A program made the position numbers and the translations under genes. From NCBI GenBank assembly GCA_014281115.1, contig JACONQ010000007.1, forward strand, positions 1 through 64,000: DNA of 64,000 nt, written 5' to 3'. The notes under the pieces were generated by a model. It ran no database searches, was not told the origin of the DNA, and saw only the letters and a list, made by a program, of their open reading frames with translations. Origin of the DNA: Laburnicola sp. R22_1 (Eukaryota; Ascomycota; Dothideomycetes; Pleosporales; Didymosphaeriaceae). Positions 36,492-48,712 of the stretch are shown one piece after another. How positions within the stretch are numbered: position 1 is the stretch's first letter; every line of letters starts with the position of its first letter.

Positions 36492-39400
36492 CTAGCGCGT
36501 AATCCGTTTGAAAATCTCCTCCTGGCTCTTCAGATCCTGCTTGAACAATTTTGTCTGTTCCGCCACACGATCCAGGTGGCGCCTCTTCAACTTCCCGTTC
36601 CCGGTCTCACCATCGTCCATCATAGCAATGCCCAGCGCTGTGCTGACCACGTTCCGGATCTGCCTTCCGTTGAACTGAAATTTACGTCCCGGTCCTTGCA
36701 CCCAGCGCATCAGGTCTTTGTAGTCGTCGACACGCTTTTTGTCGCGTAGTTGCCCCAGGAAGGATTCAAAGATCTTCATTTGTTGCTCTTGTATCAACTC
36801 CTCATATTTGATTGCGATGTCTGAGAGATATTCAAGTTAGTGGAAGGAGGTAGAAATGCAGATAGGAAGGATACGTACGGATACGGCTTTGCACTGCGAT
36901 GTCGAAAGACTTCATGCGGTTGGTGGTCAGGATAAGGATTCCGTCGTAGTACTCAAGCACACGCAGAAGGACTAGCGGGGGTAAGAGAATTTTTCGGTGC
37001 ACGTGAGCTTTGCAATAGCTTACCAGATACCATGGCGTTGCGTCTCAGATCGTTTTCGCCCTCTCCGCGGGCTTCCAAGAAGACGTCTGCTTCATCACTT
37101 CGACGTGGTCAGTATATGCTTGGCGTCAAGACTCTAGATCTCTTACAAGAGAAGAACAGCCTCCCACTTTCCAGCTAGGTCGAAGATTTTCTGGAGATTG
37201 GCTTCGACTTTATCTCCCTCGATGCCAATGTCGGATACGCCGACAGACAACAGTGGCTTTCCTGCCATCAGCGCAACGCTTTCGGCTGTCAACGTCTTCC
37301 CCACGCCAGGATAACCTAGATGCGTTAGCCCCACCTTCAGTCTATGGGAATCACATTATGGGAAACTTGAGGCGTACCATAAAGCATAATCACCAGCCCT
37401 TTGCCTTTGTCCGGCGCGAAGTCCTGGAGTGCAACCGTCTCGCCGTTGCGATTGGGAATCAACTTTTTCCCCTTTTCATGAGCCTTCACAGACTTCTCAA
37501 CCAGTTCTTTGAGTTCCTCGTCCAGCTGCAGCTTGTCGCGGAACGTGCTTGCATCAGCTTCAGCAGGTGGCTGAAGGCTGTCTACCATGAGCTGTGCCCA
37601 CTTCTTGTGTTTCAACGCATAGCCTAGGACTCTGGGAGGACACATCATGTATTGCTCCTCTTTCATCGGTCTGCCAGGGGGCAGCTTGTCCCAGTGGAAT
37701 TTGTACATTTCGCGGAAGATTGGATTGGCTCGACGTTCCGGAGACAAGGTCTCCAGCTGGCCTTCGTATCTAGTCATGGGTCCGAGGATGGGCGTGTTGG
37801 GTGAGAGATATTCGTAGAAAGATACGAAGTCTACCATGGTAGTACCGTCCACCTGGTTGATGGGTTAGTAGCAACCTGTGGGGTTGTAGATATGACAAAC
37901 CGGTTTCTTGGTTACAGCATGCTGATCGTTACGGACAGTAGACTCGACACTGCCAGGCATAGACAGGGATTCATCCGTGGATCTACCACGTTCCCCAACG
38001 GAGTTGTCGACCCTGTGTAGGAGACTGCGACCGGTGTGGAAGTGTGCCTCGCCTGTATATTTGAACATCTGGTTTCCCTTCTGAGCAGTGCATATCTGCA
38101 CAAATTTTTTACCTCGTTTGATGAGCTTCTCTCTGAGCCTTTCGACAGATTTCTCTTCCGTCCCCACTTCGGCGGTATCGTCCACATAGTACTTCAGAGG
38201 GAAGAAGGGCAACTCGATGATACTTCGCCGGTCTGGTCCCCAATATGGAATTTCCATTTGAAAGGGAACTCGATTGAATGCGGACCCGTCCCAATCGAGG
38301 CTGTAGCAGATGAGGTCAAAGCTGTCGCCTTCCCCCACGAATGGATCGCAAGACTGGACCCAGAACACTTGTGGCTGATCCAGGAACGGCTGTGAAACAA
38401 TAAGGCTGCCGGGTGGGAACAGCGTGCAGAGAGCACTATGTGTTATTGTACCCTCCTCAGAGAATGTCTTCCGGTCCTTGAAGTACCGGTCCAGTGGCAA
38501 ATACCCGGACGATGTTGAAAGCATCTGTAGTAGTTCCCCTAAGTCGGCGCGAGCTTGCTTGTCATCTTCTGATTCATCTTCAACCACCTTGCATGATTCT
38601 TTTTGTGCCTCTTCCCAAGAATGCACGAGAGGAATATAAGGCGACCGACAATTAACGACCATGTCGCTCCATCCCCATTTGGAGGTCAACTTCCCTAGCA
38701 AGCGTTGAAGTGGCTTGGACTCGATCTCCACTTCAGACGAGACGGCTTCAGTCTGGCTGCGGTATGCTCCGTGGCGCAGACGTCCCATGGCCATGGTGAG
38801 CTTCCGCAAAGTGAATGCCCGCTGGGGTTTGTTCTGGGGACCGATTTCCTTCTTCTCTTCCTTTTTGGTCGCATCGATGTCCTTGAAGTCGCCCTCATCT
38901 GAATCCCACTTGCTTATGATTGTCCTGTACCGTGGCTCTTTTTCAATTTCCCTTGGCTCCTGAGGGTTGACATTTGTTTCCTGTACTTGGGTCAGCGGTC
39001 GTAGAGATTCTGCATCCAACACTGACCTCGTTTCCATTTTCCGGTTCATCTTTCTGTTCGAAGGCGTCTACTACAGACTCTGGTGCCTGGAAACACTGAA
39101 TCAGCACTCGATTAATTTTCGAGTTAGCGAGAAATATCAGAATTTATAGCTACAGGACTAAATTATAAGGACGCTTAGCCTTTATATTGCCCATTCTGGG
39201 GCAACAGGCAATAATTGACTTTTGTCTTGGTACTGTGGAGCAGTGTCCAAAGGTGTAGAAGGAGGATGATGTGCATAAGAGTTGGGACAGTTAAAAGGGT
39301 TGCTCGAAGGAGGCAGAGTCATGAGACAATAGTAGGCCGCTACTGACCTTTACACTGCTTGCCGAGCCTTTTGCGCTTGCGCTTGCAAGCTGTGTCTCCA

Positions 39401-39588
39401 GGTTCGATATCTTGGATTCGAGGAGCTCGATGTAACGGTGTTCTAATGCTGCGATGCGCTCTTTCGACGCGAGTGCCTTGTTGGTGAGTAGTCGTAGGTC
39501 AAAACGAGGGGGCAACACGTACCGCGGGTGTAGAAGTTTCGTTTGTACTCTCTGTCGGTCCAGAAACTGCATTAGTACTCTCCGCCAT
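36492..39588 (-). CDS. AAA+ family ATPase with N-terminal coiled coil
   Basis: Splice model, exons in transcript order: 39588-39523, 39476-39348, 39086-39027, 38980-37901, 37852-37378, 37315-37147, 37097-37024, 36971-36879, 36820-36492. The sum is 2,475 nt, 824 codons plus stop, every junction in phase. Introns are 46-62 bp except intron 2 (261 bp); all are GT..AG. Residues about 27-50 look coiled-coil (KERIAALEHRYIELLESKI); about 90-600 resemble the uncharacterised region (DUF7025-like) of fungal AAA proteins. The AAA module has Walker A GYPGVGKT at 604-611, Walker B LLFDEAD at about 658-664, sensor TTNR at 700-703 and arginine SRI at 713-715. Walker A normally has Pro-Pro where this has Tyr-Pro. 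The substrate of this family is unknown. No stops interrupt it, although it is surrounded by RIP-mutated repeats. Confidence 0.9.
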
Positions 39589-39645
39589 CGTAGTAAGAGC
39601 GAGAAGAAAGGAGTTCTTGGATGAAAAGAAGATCTAGGTGCAGAA

Positions 39646-39805
39646 GGCTGGCTTTATGGTGTCTTGAAGTGGAGAACCGGTCAGGAAGGCTAGATTTGTG
39701 ACTTGCCAAGATGAAATGGTTGGGGTTTGTTGCTTACAGTTACGTGCAGTGGGGAACCGGTCAGGAAGGCTGAACTTGTGTCCAGGGAATGCAGGCTGCT
39801 GCTTG
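39646..39805. repeat. Two degenerate 80-bp direct repeats upstream of the AAA+ gene
   Basis: GGGGAACCGGTCAGGAAGGCT at about 39,751 (one base different at 39,671) recurs at an 80-bp spacing, with further similarity either side (for example AGATTTGTG/GAACTTGTG). The pair lies just upstream of the start codon and could be part of the promoter or 5' leader. Confidence 0.7.
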
Positions 39806-39859
39806 CGGCTACATGCAGCGGGGCTTAGATCCAGTCTGTCTACCACCGCAGCGCCCAAT

Positions 39860-40766
39860 GTTGGTGGCGCTGTGTAGTAAATATCGCTAGGATAAACACG
39901 TCGCTTTATACCATGTCTCTTCTATATTCCAAAGCCTGCTTGGAGTGGATAGATATATGCAGTTGCAGGAGTAGTATGGGAGGCAAGGCCATTCACCAGC
40001 TTCTGTGTTAGTAACTTGTAATATGTTCTACAAGATGCGGGGTTCGTCTAGTAACGCTCGAGGAACAACCCCCGTGTTGAACGAGCAGCATATCCGCAGC
40101 CTTATGCGTTTGTGTCGGGGAACTGGTCATCAGCCTTCGCTTCTTTGATAAGAATACGAGTCATCAGCCTTCGCTTCTTTGATAAGAATACGAGTCATCA
40201 CCGATCGACACCAACAGCCATCACCTTCGCGAATACGAGGAGCTGTCACGATCATTTACCCCTAATTCGCGCGACATGTGATTTCGGGATCGTATTACGG
40301 GGTGGTTTTATCGACGCAAGGCACCTTGTTCCGCTAGCCACAGTTGCTGCTTTATGCTCTCTGAGATTAGAAATCCAGTAGATTCGACATGGTACCTATA
40401 TCAATTCCTCGATAGCATGTTGACCGGTGGCCATAGAGCTTGCGGGGAGCCGGTCAGCATCGCGCAGGAAATCAGGGATACCAACCATGCATAAGCTCCT
40501 TCCAAATGAGGACCTATTGTGGGCGTACCAGAAATCCCCATCCTACCTCGTGCCGTGTTTCCTGCATGGAGGACGGCGTTGTACTGGGCTGTGGGATTGT
40601 TGAGGTGAGGGGTAATCGTATCTCAGCCTGCTCGTCCTTCCTAGGCAGCAGGTGCGTCTGACAACATTTATACGGTGGGCTTCACAACGGCAAGTATCGT
40701 AAAAGGCAACCAGCAGGAGATCGCCTTCCGCCGGGTATTGTGCGAGCGGAAACTGAAGCATGATGG
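39860..40766. other. Intergenic stretch of the gene island
   Basis: GC-balanced sequence between the AAA+ gene, which reads left, and the STAND-like pseudogene, which reads right. Apart from the 34-bp tandem repeat I see no convincing gene. Short open frames overlap on both strands without codon bias or recognisable motifs. It presumably contains the divergent upstream regions. Confidence 0.5.
40127..40194. repeat. Perfect 34-bp tandem duplication
   Basis: 40127-40160 and 40161-40194 are identical, beginning TCATCAGCCTTCGC. The perfect identity, not touched by C-to-T change, suggests a recent slippage duplication or escape from RIP because of its small size. Confidence 0.95.
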
Positions 40767-42624
40767 ATGAGCAGCGCGACAAGCACGAGTCCAGGTGGTT
40801 TCCAGAACCTGCGACAGAGTGAGGAAACGAACATCTCCACGATAAGTATTGCCACTAAACTCGATTAGAGTCAATGTATCTGTTCGACAAGTGGTGAGTG
40901 ACCATGAGAGGTACATTCGCGATAAACTCTCGAAGACTGGAGAAACGGGCAAGCGGGAGCTGTATCGCATCCTTCAGGCCAAAGAAGGTGCTAAGAAGGC
41001 CGAATCCGGGCAGAAACGGGAAAACGAGGGAAGCCTCATCGAGATGCTGCATGCGATGCCGCTTGAAGTACTATCACGATATGTCAGTGCCGAATCTGAG
41101 TCGTTGCGAGCTTCAAAATCCAACCTGGACGATAAAAGAACGAAAGGCGTACGCCGCGTCTATGCCAAGACAGAGCAGTTCATATCGGAATTTGATCGGT
41201 TTCTTTCGGCATACTCTGGGATCGTGAACATACTTGCTACCGCAGATTCTCAGTATGGAGGAGTTGCCACGGCAACACTCGCACTACTATTCTCGGTAAG
41301 CATACATTCCAAACGAACTGACCCATCAGCTAATCTTAACAAAGATAGCGAAGATGAAGATGAATGATGAAGAAGCGATCGTATCTGCCATGAGAGAGGT
41401 CTCAGATCGCTTACCAGACTTTAGGACATATCAAAAAATCTATCCCAATCCAGAATTGGGACAGATGCTGGCAGATGCTTATAGGGATGTCATTCTTCTT
41501 GCGCGGGAGGCGACGACCTACTTCCAATACTCGACATTCCGTAAGTCTAACTGCCTTGCTCAAAATTGCAGTCCTGGGTCAAAAGTCCTTAGACTCATTG
41601 TGAACTGGGTCACCCTAGCATACACAATGCTGTCTCCGAACGTTTGACTTAGAACGAAGCATGGGAAAATAACTTACCTAAAAAAGGCCGCCATGTAAGT
41701 AGCATAGGAAGACCTGCCGAATTCGCGATTATGGGGCAGCGCATGCGGGACAACTTTAGTCGCATTAGGCTAAAATGCGAGACGCTCTTGGCTCAGCGAG
41801 TTGATGATCTCGTGGAAAAGCTCGAAGGTGAGATCATCTGTACGCTGAGACGAACAATGGCTGAGAAATAGCTAGGGGAGCAGCAACGCAATGACTGGAC
41901 ACATGTAGCAGTCCTCCGGAACGCTTTGGCGCTTGATAACTATCCATATGACAAAGCAAAAGAGAACTTGACAGGATATCGGGAATACCTGGAAGCAAGA
42001 TTCGACAAAGACAGGCATCGACAGAAGCTGAGCCTCTCGGACTTCCTAGATACCTGCCAATGTTGGACCACGGATGGATCAGTTGTCCTGCTCCTCTTTG
42101 GTTCGAACGAAATCGGTATTGCTTCAGTGAGCGAATCCTGGCTTTCACCAGTTGCCGTGGACATGACGCAAGAACTTCTCCAGCGAGGACGTTTGGTTGC
42201 GTTCGAGATGTGCGACGAGCACATCACATGCGATCAAGTGCTCGCCCGTTTGGTGTACCAGTTGCTGGAAGCCAACCCGAAAGCGGTAAGGGAGCCGGAA
42301 GACTGGCAGGCACTTGAGAAGCATATCGTAGGACGCAAAGTCGATCGCATAGAAGGCTTAAAAAGTGCGCTGCGGACGATCATCGACCTGCAGAAAGAGC
42401 CCGTGTACATTGTTCTCAACAGACCAGAGCTGAATCAGGACGAAGACGCTGGTGAGTATATCACGATCATGCTGAATTTGGCGAAAGAAACCAAGGGGGG
42501 ACTCAAGGTCTTGATGGTGCAGCGAGCGGAGCTGTGGGACATCGATGAGAACAGGCGTGGGGTTGTTCCTCGCGGATTGGAAAATCTTTTGCAAACCGTA
42601 CGATTGGATCAACACCGGATCTAG
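40767..42624 (+). pseudogene. Decayed fungal STAND/NACHT-like protein (DUF7708-like N-terminus)
   Basis: A plausible start is the ATG at 40767 (MSSATSTSPGGFQNLRQSEE), but that frame stops at TAG after KLD. The homologous reading continues in another frame from about 40,849 (SDHERYIRDKL, EFDRFLSAYSGIVNILATA). A good intron at 41296-41344 joins LALLFS to IAKMKMNDEEAIVSAM, followed by RLPDFRTYQKIYPNPELGQM, typical of N-terminal helical domains of fungal NLR-like proteins. After 41540 splicing is unclear. The frame resumes at about 41,653 (EAWENN), has a TAG at 41869-41871 (AEK-stop-LGEQQ), then 251 codons to 42624 with VVLLLFGSNEIG, WLSPVAVDM, LARLVYQLLEANP and PVYIVLNRPEL. No Walker A lysine is visible and no repeat domain follows. 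I judge it a relic; homology is from motif memory. Confidence 0.7.
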
Positions 42625-43080
42625 AAATGGGGGAGGTCGAATCGGACAGATGTTAGCAGCGTGAAGTCTTAGAAATACATATCTGTTCAAGTACGCCTTT
42701 TATTTCCGCCCTATACCTGAAAGAATACTTCGCGCACGTTCCGTACACGGTATAACGCAGTGATGGAAAGTTGTTGGGGTGCTAAAAAAACGCTGTGAAT
42801 CATTGCCACCCTACCTAGGTATACAGGGGGCTTCTCACAGCACTCACAACCCGTCAAGCCGTGATTTCTCCGTCACATGAAGAGTCTGGACGCACGTTCT
42901 TACATGAAGAAGTTGTAAAGATCTCGTTGGTCCACGGAATAGTCTCGGCATACTGGGGGGTAGGAAACGGCAGCACCGACGTTGATTATTGTCAATGCCT
43001 CGCTTCAAGCTTCTTAATAACAACCCCAGGATCGAAAGCATTCCTATGAGTCATACCATTGAAAGACTTTGAATTATAGA
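42625..43080. other. Right edge of the gene island, no gene seen
   Basis: GC-balanced sequence with no supported coding frame. It changes abruptly to AT-rich repeat DNA near 43,080-43,120. Confidence 0.6.
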
Positions 43081-43187
43081 TCACCACTACTTAGCCCCTT
43101 GCGGTTATTAATTTTCCTACGTAAAAGGCTATGCTATATACAGCCTACCTAGCTTAATAATATATTATTTTTAATAATAATATATAG

Positions 43188-43290
43188 CATTAATTTAATC
43201 TACCTAAGAGTAGAATAATAAAGACTTTTATCTTAAACAATATAAAAAAAGTAAAGCCATTTACTTAGTAATTAAAAAGAGCGTAAAAAG
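43188..43290 (+). repeat. MITE-like short repeat, copy 3
   Basis: Diverged copy (TTTAATCTACCTAAGAGTAG ... CTTAGTAATTAAAAAGAGCG) at the border of the gene island. It faces copy 4 in inverted orientation across about 140 bp. Confidence 0.75.
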
Positions 43291-43428
43291 ATAATTGAAA
43301 AAATTTATTATTATTATTATTTATCTAGAAACAATATATAAATACACTAGATATTTTTTATCTTTATAAAGTATTTATATTATAACTTATAGTTATAAAA
43401 TTAGTTTAGTTATAACACTAAGTTATAT

Positions 43429-43531
43429 TTTTACACTCTTTTTAATTACTAAGTAAAGGTTTTTACTTTTTTATTATATTATTTAAGATAAAAGTCTTTA
43501 TTATTCTACTTTTAGATAAATAAATTAACAC
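43429..43531 (-). repeat. MITE-like short repeat, copy 4 (inverted)
   Basis: Reverse-complement copy ending AAATTAACAC two bases before the pogo element. Its 5' end abuts the TA target site. Confidence 0.78.
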
Positions 43532-43547
43532 TAACGTGGTTCACCAG

Positions 43548-43728
43548 TGTAGCCACGTGACTTACGTCAGAGGTGGTGTGTGTAGAAGGTTCCATCCAGG
43601 TGCACAGACTACTACTCTTAAGATAAAGCTCTCGCCCTCTCCTTTCTTCCTTAGTAGACTCCTTACTCCACACTCTTTTCTGCAAATAGTAATATAGCTT
43701 GTTGTCCTCATATGCCTGCCCGCCCACA
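43548..43728 (+). repeat. 5' LTR of Copia-3
   Basis: 181 bp, same length as the right LTR, few transitional differences, mostly C in the left copy against T in the right. Confidence 0.94.
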
Positions 43729-43949
43729 GTTATAAGCCCGGCTGTCGACTTTAACTACTGCAGCTGCTAAGCACCTGGCTATTAACTTTAATTGCTATTG
43801 CTACTGCACGTACTAATAAGCTGCTAAGGAGCTATTAATAAGCTGTCAATAGAGCTACGTTACTAAGCTACCTTACCAAGCCTCAAGCACGCGTTCTATT
43901 ACTAAAGAGAGCCCTTCTAGGAACTAATAGAGCAAGATACCTACAACCA

Positions 43950-46900
43950 AGCTAGATGGACTAGTTACAAGGACGACGGTTATACTTAAGAAGCTGGCAG
44001 ACTAGGAAGAATAGATCTTTCTACGTAAGGATAGCGCGAATTAATATCACCTCTAGCCTATAGTTAACCCAGATCTTAACGAGGCGGCACTCAAACAGCT
44101 TGAGGAGCTAGTGCCCATAATACTAGAGCACTACTATAAGGGGACAGAGCAGAATACTGGCGTCGTGCTAAAAGACATGACAACCAAGAAGTTCCAGCAA
44201 TACCAACAGGCGGAAAGAGGCTACAATTGAGCCTTAGCTAGATATACAATCAAGAGGAAAGCGTTGGACAACTTTACCTAGAAGATCGGCCGAACAATTA
44301 GCCGCCGCCACATACACCTAATCCAGAGCGATAATACAGCGTACGCTCAACTAAAGAGGCTTAAGAAGCACCTCTGCCCATTAATAGCTAAGAGGGAGCT
44401 GCAGCTTCTAGCAAAGTATTGGCAATTGCAGAGCCGACCCCGCAACAATATTAATATCTGGCTAGATAAGTGGCTACATATTGTACGTCTGTGCGAGACA
44501 GCGAACCTACCTAACGTGACATCGCCGCAAGCACAGCGCGATTTTCTACTCGCAGTTAAAGGACTTAACAACACGTGGGCTACCACTTAGCAAGCTATTA
44601 TATTCTAAGCACAGCTTAACGGACAGCCTATACAGAGCTTAGACGACCTTGTCGCCAAGTTCACTATGTACTGGCGCTCGACGAGACTAGTAGCGTTGTC
44701 ACTTAGTACCTTTGCTACACTAGGCATTAGCCAGAGCCCCAACAAGCTACAAGCGATAGATAAGAAGAATTAAGATAAGAAGCCTAAGTGTACATGTGGT
44801 CTCAATCATCGATTCAAGGACTGTTAGTACCTTAGAGGGAAGGGCAAGCCTCAAGGATGGACGCCCAAACCTAAGATACAAGAACGATTTAACAAGACTA
44901 TGGCAAGCCGGTTATTAGTCGCAGAAGCTATAAAGGCAGCACTTAAGGCCAACAGAAGCGCGCCGAATGCTAGAGACTAGGCAGGACTAGTAGCGTCAGC
45001 AGCTTCGACGGCGCCTTAACAGTTTAATAATCACAGACCTACGCATAATACATTAAACAGTTATATATTGCAGCTTACAATAAGCTCAGACTACGCAAGC
45101 GAGTAGACAGTTAAGCCTAGTCTAATTAATTAGTGGATACTTAACCCAGGATCGAACACACACGTCACTAACAGCAGAGCCTATGGTTAGAAGAAGCGAG
45201 CTAATAGGATAGGTAAAGTTATTAAGGCTAGAGATCAAGAGCTATTAATTCACAAGTGAGGAGATGTTATCCTACTTATTAACACGCCTAAAGGCACAGA
45301 GCGCATAGAGCTCACCTACGTCGCCTACATCCTAGGATTTCTTACCAACATCATTGGCCTGTCACGCTGTCGCTCAATTGGCATTCATTTCAACTTAGGC
45401 CAAGACTGCTTATACTAGAAGAGCTAGAAGAACGTTATTTGCAAGCTTAAGTATATGGGCGGCCACTAGCTAATAGACGCTAAAGGAATAGAGAGACTAG
45501 ACGCTAGCTCTCTACTTGCAGCCTTAGCACACGCGCGTAAGAAGCCTTTATATAAGCTAAAGAAGCAACTATAGCTTACTATAGAGGAAGCACATGTTAT
45601 ATGGGGCCACCCTAGCAGAGAGGTAATTAAGCACCTGCCTAAGAGCGTTAACAGCCTACATATCACAGATAGTTAAGCACTAAACTAGAAGGACTGCGAG
45701 ACGTGTATTTAGTTAAAACTAATAGAGATTGTTTGTTAAAGACTACCCTAAGAACTAGCGATATAACCGTTTGAGCGCATTAGCATAGATTTAGTATAGC
45801 TCCTAGAGCAAGGAGAGCATTATTATAATGGCGATTAGTATCTATTCCACGCTTTTAATTAGCACACAAAGTGGCACAAAGGATGCTGTATACTAGACAA
45901 GACAAAGGCTACTCTAACTAAGGTCTTTAAGCAATTACTAGCCAAGATAAAGCGGCAATTCTAGAGCCAAGTTATTATTGTAAGACTGGATATAGAGACT
46001 AGATACATCGAACTGCTAGAGTTCTATAGAGATCTTAGAATTACTATTAAGGCTAGAGCTATAGAAGCTTAGAGTAGAGCCATTAAACGCGCAGGCAAAT
46101 TTATTATATTTTAAGGCAGAGCTATACGCCTACACGTAGGTCTACTAAAGGCGTACACTAATAAGTGTGTAATAATAGTAATATACCTGCTTAACTGTAT
46201 ACTAACCAAAGTATTATAATGAGAATGCCCATATACTAAAGTCAAGGGAGTAAAGCTATTAGTTGCTTACCTTAAGGTAATTAGTATTAGAGCCTATGTG
46301 CTTAACGAGAAGCTACTAAAGGGAGACAAGCTCGAATCTTAAATCTTAATTGGCCACCTAGTAGGCTTTAATTTAACTAACATATACCGAGTATAGTTAC
46401 TAATAATTAAACAAGTTATATAAACTTAAGACGTTGTCTTTCTGCAAAGCAAGCTCTACAATAAGTAAGAGAAGTATATAGAGAAGAGCTATATCTGTGA
46501 GGTAGTAGAGGTGCTTAATATTAAGGAGACGCTGGATTATAGTAACATATTAATTAATTAGCTGTCTACACTAGAAGACTATTTCGATAGGCCAGAGCCT
46601 AAGTCTGAGCCTAAGCTTAATTCCGAATCTAAATTCGAGGTTGAGATTAAGGATACTCAACCAGCTCTTATTACTCTAGAAGAGACGCCAGAGGAGCAGG
46701 GACTGCGCTAGTTACTAGATAACATAGGCTGGGGAAAAGGCTACGCTCTAGCTTTAAAAGGAGAAGAGCTAAATTGAACAACAAATAACGCAAAGCGACA
46801 AGAGGAGATTGGCAGTTAACTATTGTAGAAGAACGTAGTAGAGGGTAAGCGAACCTAGAAGCCAAGGGGCTTTAGTACGTACTTGGTAACATTCGCAACT

Positions 46901-48700
46901 TATATTAATCCTACCGCACTAGCAAAGCTACTTAGCAAAGCGCTAAAAATTCGACTATACCGCGACTAGCTGCCGCCAGAGCTAAAGAGGTGGAAGGATT
47001 TAGATCGTTATTTATTTAGTGCTGAGTTTAAGAAGGCAAGCAGAGTTAAGATTAATAGTGTTATTAACCATAGATGCTTTGGAAGAGCCATAGAGCTCGC
47101 TAAGTAAGTAGATGCTAAGGTGCTACCACTTATGTGGGTATTCTCATACAAATTCGATAAGGATAGATATCTATACAAGTTTAAAGCTCAACTAGTTATT
47201 TAAGAAGATCTGTAGCAAGACTAGGGCGACACATACGCAGCTACGCTGGCTACGAAAATCTTCTAATGCCTTATTACCCTGGCAGCAGCATTCGGCCTGG
47301 ATCTATACTAGTACGATGTACTCAACGCCTTTCTTAACGCGGAGCTTAATCGACTTATCTACGTACACTGTCTAGAAGGATATGAGAAAGAACTTAGAAA
47401 ACTACTAGAGCTTAAGCGAGCTCTATATAGACTCTATAACGCGCCGCGACTATAGTACAAGCATTTTACTACAACACTTAAGAAGATAGGACTAAAATAG
47501 GTGCCTAGAGTGCCTTGTCTATATAGTAGTAACTAGCTTATTGTCTTCTTCTTTATTAATGATATAGTGGTGGCTGTATCCCGCAGCAATTAGGACGCCT
47601 ACCATTAATTCGACACATAGCTAAGAGCGACCTATAACGTGCGATACTTAGGAGAACTGAAGTGGTTCCTAGGTATACGCGTTATCTGAAACTGTGAGTA
47701 GAAGCGAATCTGGCTACTCTAAAATAGCTTTATTAATAAGGTAGCAAAGAAGTATAATATTACAAGCACGAAATATTTAGCAGTACCGCTAGTAGACGGA
47801 TATCTAGGTCTAAGTATAGAGGAGCAAGACAATTAGCGCACAAAACTCTACTAAGAGCTTATTAGATTACTAGCCTACATAGCGATGTACACACAGCCAG
47901 ACATTGCATAAGCTTACTTAGAGCTATCTTACTACCTATAGAACCTAGGCTAGAAACATATTAGCGCAGTATACTATATATGGAGGTACTTAATTAGCAC
48001 AAAGACACTCGCTATAGGAGCTTAAGAAGACTATAGCAAGGACGAATCTAATACTAATAGTTAAACTATCTATCTAAGTTCGAGCTTAGGAGGTGCAGAA
48101 CTAGCTAATAGTAAGCCACTATTCTACAGAGCATTAGACGCAGCTTTTGTAGACGACCTAGAGACTAGGCAAAGCTTATAGGGATACCTTTTTATGCTCT
48201 TTAGCATGCCTATTAACTAAAAAGCGACACGACAGCGCTTGGTCACTAAGTCGACTACTAAGACAGAGCTTCTAGCTCTATTAACAGCTGCTAGCAAGCT
48301 TTAAGCGTGGAATTAACTATTTAAACACATTAAATTCGACCTAGATATTACGCTAACTATTTACTGCGATAACCTATAGACAGTAGATATTATTACTAAG
48401 AACAAGGATAAGCTGTTTACAAAACTACGCCACGTTAACACTTACTAGCACTGGCTAAGATAAGAGTAGGCAGAAGGACGCGTATTAGTCTAGTGAAAGC
48501 CTACTAATTAGATGCTAGCCAATAGACTTACTAAGAGCCTTGTACGTTAAAAGCACACCGACTTTATAAGGCAACTTAGCATACAAGACATTAAAGGATA
48601 TCTATAAAAAAAGCTTAAGGAGGACTCTACTTTAGATTCTATTATTTACTACCTATTCTAGTATAGTATAGAGTATTAGCTTTAGTGTGGGTACACCGCA
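43950..48700 (+). pseudogene. Copia-3 gag-pol in one frame, RIP stops only
   Basis: A single plus frame is followed for over 4 kb. It shows a Gag zinc knuckle CTCGLNHRFKDC (about 44,790); a protease-like LNPGSNTHVTNSRA (about 45,130-45,180, with Asn where Asp/Ser residues are expected); integrase with HVIWGHPSREVIKHL and ERISIDLV (about 45,590-45,800); reverse transcriptase with PLMWVFSYKFDKDR, AAFGLDLY-stop-YDVLNAFLNAEL and FFINDIVVA (about 47,130-47,575), where the first Asp of the VDD box is Asn; and RNase H with TTKTELLALL and IYCDNL (about 48,255-48,380). Interruptions are TAG/TAA at Gln or Trp positions; I noticed no frameshift. Confidence 0.9.
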
Positions 48701-48712
48701 GCTAGGGGGGTG

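Noticed and set aside
37865..39049. Single 394-codon open frame as a stand-alone gene starting MNRKMETRS
   Set aside because: Its first 23 codons are the intron 38981-39026 and the exon before it read in the wrong frame. The nine-exon model removes them, keeps phase throughout and restores a coiled-coil N-terminus.
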